The position numbers and the translations under genes are program-made. From contig KK106984.1 in the NCBI GenBank assembly GCA_000611775.1, positions 1,456,364-1,520,363 on the forward strand: a stretch of DNA of 64,000 nt, given 5' to 3'. This DNA is from Umbilicaria muhlenbergii. Its lineage: Eukaryota > Ascomycota > Lecanoromycetes > Umbilicariales > Umbilicariaceae. Under the pieces are notes generated by a model. That model saw nothing but the letters and a program-made list of their open reading frames with translations. It was not told the origin of the DNA and searched no databases. Of the stretch, positions 60,201 to 64,000 are shown piece after piece. Position 1 is the stretch's first letter. The number at the start of each line of letters is the position of its first letter.

Positions 60201-60581
60201 CACTCTAAAAGTGATAGCCTTGAGAGAGTGTTGACTGAGTTGCATCACAACTTCCATCATCATGAGCCGCCATTTGAGGGCTTATCCTTAATGATCAACT
60301 CTTTGTATTCAGGTCTGTCCCTTCATTTGACTACATGAGGTGCTACAAAGGAGAAAATTATGTAGGTGACATCTGCAAGTGTAAGGGTCATCCTTGACTA
60401 GCACTCAAAAGACTGTTTGAAAAGTAATGAATCTGCATTAAAGCTGAGACAGCAAGTATGTATGTTTCATCTCTTTACATGCTCTTGCTGATATGTGTAT
60501 ATGCTGTAGCTCTAGTCTCATTCTCTAATTTCATATATACACTCAAGCTTCAAATGTGTATTATATTGTCAAGATGTTTCC
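57231..60581. other. unrecognised decayed sequence
   Basis: Minus-strand helical fragments occur at about 58,200-57,850 (KMNLLEILSLMMSERGHLTQ). A plus piece at 59,150-59,330 reads HDVETDQLIFVEQLLL. A less decayed patch at 59,870-60,140 retains CpG and has a plus-strand helical reading (MKQVHILREEIIEGKSDNAE) and overlapping minus frames. No family is assigned. Confidence 0.35.
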
Positions 60582-62740
60582 TCATTTTGATTGCATCACT
60601 TGATCACATTTCTTGATGAACTCTATCTCATGCACTCTTGCTGCATGAGTCTGAAAATGATGAATATGCTGAAGTGTTGTGTGACAGGATGAATGCAAGC
60701 ATTTAAACAACTTCCCTTGAGTCAACTGTGAGTAGTGCATCTTCTCAAGATGATGACTCAACTGAGCTTTAGTGCTGAGAGCATGACCACCACAGTTTTT
60801 ATTAAGGCAGAAGAGGCATGTTTTTGAGTGACACTGCATGAGGTATAAGCCACGTATCTGATCTGAGGCAAGGCGTTTGACAGCTGAAGGATACATCATT
60901 TTGTTCAGTGATTCTTGCTCAGAACATAACTGGCTCATCAGATTAATAATCAGCAGCTGATCAGTATGCACATCATTCTTGCCTGTACATGCCTCCTTTC
61001 ATAGAATCTCTGCCAGTGCAGCATGTTCAAGAAGTGAGAGCTTGACTGAGAGAGGTACAAGATCATCTGAATCATCATGATGTGTATTAAATCAGGTCAC
61101 TCACTGTTCTTTGAGGGCTTCTTGTCACAGGTTTCACTTTTGATATTTGATCTTGTTGTCAGCATCATGATGCACTCTTCATAATGCTGCTTCATCTGAT
61201 TCCTCAAGTCATGTCTTTTTCAAGCTGTCATATTCATTCTGACACTGCTTGAGCAGGCATTGTCTTGCATCCTGTAAAGTCATCACATTAAAATGCTTTA
61301 AGATTTTGATCTCTCATTCCTCAGTCAGCTTGATTGAGGCATGTGAATCCCTCAGCAGCAGCTTATTTTCAGTCATAAGCATAAGATCCTTTTGCTGTAC
61401 TGTGTCATGATAAGTGAATTAAACATCTCACTTGACTTCAACAGTCCTGTAATGCTTCTTAAAAACATGATTTGACTTGTGACTCATAACTTGATTTCAG
61501 ATAAACTCAGGCGCAGCAGAAACTGTAATTCATCAGTATGAATCTTTAATCCTTTGCCACAGTGAGCTTCAGTACTGTTCAGCGTATTATCACAGCTGAT
61601 GCACAAAAAATAAAAAAAGACTGAGTTTGAATGACCTGAATCATGAATAAGCTGCCTTCAGGGGTCACTCATGCATGCATATAAGTAAGCCTTATCTGTG
61701 ACTTCTTCATTCTTTATACATCAGAAGAATGACTTGTTCAATACATAATTCTTTCACTGAAGGTACTTCATCTCTTTAATGAAAGTCACAGGGACATCAT
61801 AAATCTCCTCAGTTGTCTTGTAGTTATCTTTGAAGACATCATCTGCTAAAGTTATAGTGACAAGAGGTATCATAAAACACATGCTGAGATGATTATTAAA
61901 ATCTTCATGCAGCAAATGTATTGTCTTATCAAGCTGTCAGTAATTATGCATCTGCATCTCATGCATTCAGAGGGATTATGACTCACTCTTGTAACATAAA
62001 CTCCTCTTGAAATGAAAATTTATTCAGATGCTGAAGTTAAACTCTGCACCTCCTGACTTAAAGTTGCATCATTTGAGGAGCTTAATGTTCTTGTAAAGCA
62101 GAGCTTCATCAGTTCCTCTGATTTCTTCAGTGTTATTCTTCACAATTGTTCCTGATCTTTCAGATGTGAATGCAGTCAGCAGCACAAAACAAAACAGCTG
62201 AATCCTTTTTCTTTCAAGTGAGTAATGATGAACATCAGTTGATCAAAGGTACTTGACAACATATTTCAAATCATTCATTCTCATAAGAGGCTGGCGCAAT
62301 ATTCCTCTGATGAGGTTGCAGGCTCATTGCATGTCATTTTCAATAAATTAAGCTGATAATTAACACAATGAAAGGTGTTGCTAAACTTGTTATCTTACAT
62401 CTCTCATGATCTGACTTGTGACACTGTTCATCTCATGCTCAGCCTTGAACTTGTAAAGTGATTGTAGCCTGATAAATGCATTCATTGTGACATTTAACTT
62501 CATGATAGCGCTGTTGTTCAGACTTCACTTCATGAAATTGCAAAAAGCATCTGCAGTGACTGTTTTGAGAAAATTCAGTGAGTTCAAGGGTTTCAAAGGA
62601 TCCTCAATATATGCACAATACTTAAAGAACACTGAGTCAGATGAGTGTAGAGCATGAAAGATGCACAATTTACTGTTGCAATTTGCATAAAGTCCCTCCA
62701 TAAGTGATCTTGCTGAATGAAGTGAGTTTGTCAAACCCGT
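60582..62740 (-). pseudogene. DUF3435/FluG-type tyrosine recombinase (candidate Starship captain), near full length
   Basis: Minus strand, about 720 codons long before decay. From the N-terminal side: LMEGLYANCNSKLCIFHALH, SVFFKYCAYIEDPLKP and NAFIRLQSLYKFKAEHEMNS. Next come RKRIQLFCFVLLTAFTSERS and the core block EIRGTDEALLYKNIKLLK (about 62,135-62,085; family RGTD.AL.YKDI.L). The C-terminal catalytic block is SHKSNHVFKKHYRTVEVKWD (about 61,485-61,430; family GH....VFE.YY), followed by LMLMTENKLLLRDSHA and a Lys-rich helix. It ends in a C2H2-type zinc finger (CLFCLNKNC...H; FKCLHSSC...HFQTH) at 60,850-60,620. Motif order is that of DUF3435 proteins, the family of Starship captain recombinases. 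TGA stops and Gly-to-Ser, Arg-to-Cys and Pro-to-Leu changes show it is dead. The start lies about 0.1-0.3 kb inside the composition boundary. Confidence 0.8.
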
Positions 62741-63000
62741 TTCTGTGACGCTGAGTGACAGGCTTGACTTTTTGATAATGCTCTGAGCTCTTGATCAAGC
62801 GTCCTGATAGAGGTCCATGAGCCATAGTGATTTGAATTCAAAATGAGAAAAAGCAAAGGAGGGCGGGGGTGCGACAGCAGCAAGTGAACTTGAGATACAG
62901 AAGAAAGCAACAGAATGAGCACAGAATGATATCTCAATGAAGAACAATGTAACAGGTGATTCAGCAGGTGAGCAATCTTGCCAGGGGGGGGAAGCCTTCA
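62741..63000. other. composition boundary between decayed block and host-like DNA
   Basis: CpG- and GG-poor sequence gives way within about 150 bp to CpG-rich sequence; the first dense G runs and GCGGGGGTGCG appear at about 62,860, and the change is complete by 63,000. No terminal repeat can be confirmed without the other end. It is the candidate edge of a large insertion. Confidence 0.7.
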
Positions 63001-63667
63001 AGCTCAGCATGCAATTTGCCTCAGGGAAGGAGTAAGCTGAGTGACGGGGGCAGCATTCAGGTATTGAGGCCAGCGGCGCATAGTCGCAGGCGGAAACCGC
63101 CTTCAAACCTGATGGGCAGCGGCGGTCCAGTCAGATCTGCCATAACTTGCGCCGTGCAACCAGTGGCTAAGCTAAGCAATCTAGGAGCAGCAAGGAGTGA
63201 GGATGTTGAGTTGAAGGGGGGTGCCGGAGTTGAAGGTGGATGAAGCATCCAAAAGCAGCGCGTTGACCAGCAGTACTGGAGGCATCAGCAGGAAACCGGT
63301 GGACAGCTGCCAACACGCAGCCGCTTTAACGGACCGCTAAGCCTGATCAAGCGAAAAAGTACACTCGCCATACAAAAGTCAGACCGACGGGATGCCCAGT
63401 TCCCTTGAGTCTATGGTTGTATGTGACAGAAAACCGTCATAAAATAGTATATGACCAACTTTTGGTAGAGTAGAGTAATGCGGTCCGTGAATGACCCTAG
63501 CTCTCACTACGTCATGCTTCGGCTGCCGTAACCTTTAAGGTGCTACCGGCAGACGACAATCATCGCTGCTTTTCACTCCGTTTCCCTGCCGCTTCAAAGA
63601 CTCGACCGACGCGGTCTAAGGAGTCGCGACCGCCAATAATCGAAAAGAGGAGCATTAACCCTAAACA
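63001..63667 (+). promoter_or_regulatory. intergenic / promoter and 5' leader of the downstream gene
   Basis: GC-balanced, CpG-rich, with no protein family recognised in any frame; the long frames on both strands have host-like composition but overlap one another and look incidental. A CCAAT sequence at 63,633-63,637 is only about 30 bp before the ATG and more likely lies in the leader than acts as a promoter box. No TATA box is evident. Confidence 0.45.
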
Positions 63668-64000
63668 ATGGAGGGCCCGACTGCAGCTCTCCAAAGACCA
63701 TTCCACCCGGTTCCGAGGCACATTCAGCCACAACCACAACCGCCACTTGCTTTCCAGCAATCTCCAGTTCATCATGCTCATTCTGCTTTAGCCCCTCAGC
63801 TCGAGCCTGAGCTGCAAGGCCTCGGCCATGCAGACGCGCACGCCTACTCTCCACAGTTCCATACCCAATTCGATGAAACGCCCAGTCGCCAGGTTCTACA
63901 TTCTAACAACGCATTCGATCAGCGACCACCTCAACCTCAGCCCCGCTTTACAGAGATTCGAGCTAATGCATTGCACACCCCGCGCAGCCAGCAGAACAGT
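63668..64000 (+). CDS. 5' end of an intact host gene, Gln/Pro/His-rich protein (partial)
   Basis: Starts MEGPTAALQRPFHPVPRHIQ and stays open for 111 codons to the window edge. The ATG has A at -3 and G at +4, and an in-frame TAA sits two codons upstream (63,662-63,664), so this is the first possible start. The N-terminus is rich in Gln, Pro and His (QPQPQPPLAF; RPPQPQPRF), typical of disordered N-terminal regions of fungal regulatory proteins. No domain is reached, so function is unknown. Its codons freely use CpG, CC and GG, in sharp contrast to everything left of 62,850, which indicates a functional gene next to the decayed block. An intron downstream cannot be excluded. Confidence 0.75.
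   Translation, partial: MEGPTAALQRPFHPVPRHIQPQPQPPLAFQQSPVHHAHSALAPQLEPELQGLGHADAHAYSPQFHTQFDETPSRQVLHSNNAFDQRPPQPQPRFTEIRANALHTPRSQQNS

Noticed and set aside
1-62850. Alternative genetic code (TGA read as Trp) to explain the many TGA codons
   Set aside because: In the host-gene relics TGA also stands at Arg positions, Gly, Pro and Arg residues are changed as well, TAA stops occur too, and the adjacent intact gene uses normal composition. Mutation explains all of this; recoding does not.
1-62850. Mitochondrial or bacterial origin of the AT-rich block
   Set aside because: The relics are fungal nuclear families (SET, sirtuin, DUF3435), the retroelements are fungal types, and there are no mitochondrial genes, rRNA or tRNA.
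62956-63854. Several overlapping open frames on both strands in the GC-balanced segment
   Set aside because: They are mutually overlapping and lack domains. The frame starting at 63,668 has an upstream in-frame stop and a good start context; the others look incidental.

Overview
The window looks like nuclear DNA of a filamentous ascomycete (Pezizomycotina, possibly Dothideomycetes). Positions 1 to about 62,850 are AT-rich, gene-poor and saturated with stops in all frames. The last kilobase is ordinary GC-balanced fungal DNA and carries the 5' end of an apparently intact gene (63,668 to the window edge). Across the first 62.8 kb CpG, CpC and GpG are strongly depleted while CA and TG are abundant (one 60-base line, 8,101-8,160, has 8 CA, 8 TG and no CG). 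This is a C-to-T / G-to-A decay signature like repeat-induced point mutation, but in CpG+CpC context rather than the textbook CpA context.

The decayed block is not just anonymous repeats. Reading through the damage I recognise relics of host-type genes: a TPR-repeat protein (7.5-8.9 kb, +), folylpolyglutamate synthase (9.1-10.7 kb, +), a fungal DUF7924-like protein (19.7-21.5 kb, -), a DUF3435/FluG-type tyrosine-recombinase-like gene (22.4-23.1 kb, -), a Ulp1/C48-like protease (25.5-27.0 kb, +), a Clr4/DIM-5-type SET histone methyltransferase (29.6-30.6 kb, -), a sirtuin (38.1-39.4 kb, -), a thaumatin-like secreted protein (43.5-44.2 kb, +), a coiled-coil gene cut in two by a retroelement (46.1 and 54.6-54.9 kb, +), and a second, near full-length DUF3435 gene with a C-terminal zinc finger (60.6-62.7 kb, -).

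Mobile elements: two copies of a TIR element in opposite orientation (1,325-3,849 and 33,182-35,154), one with a nested MITE; a lone related terminus at 45.1-45.2 kb; a 298-bp MITE (13,490-13,787); a 0.9-kb long-inverted-repeat element (40,796-41,690); fold-backs at 16.3, 21.9, 23.7 and 32.2 kb; a Ty1/Copia fossil fragment (40.2-40.6 kb); and a whole-length but broken Ty3/Gypsy chromovirus with both LTRs and a GTTGA target duplication (46,221-54,585).

The main hypothesis is that the 62-kb block is the captain-bearing end of a decayed Starship-type giant transposon. The right-hand DUF3435 gene lies just inside the sharp composition boundary and reads inward, as the captain does in Starships, and the other genes would be cargo. 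The far end lies outside the window, so this is an inference. The alternative is an AT-rich compartment that gathered duplicated genes and transposons piecemeal.
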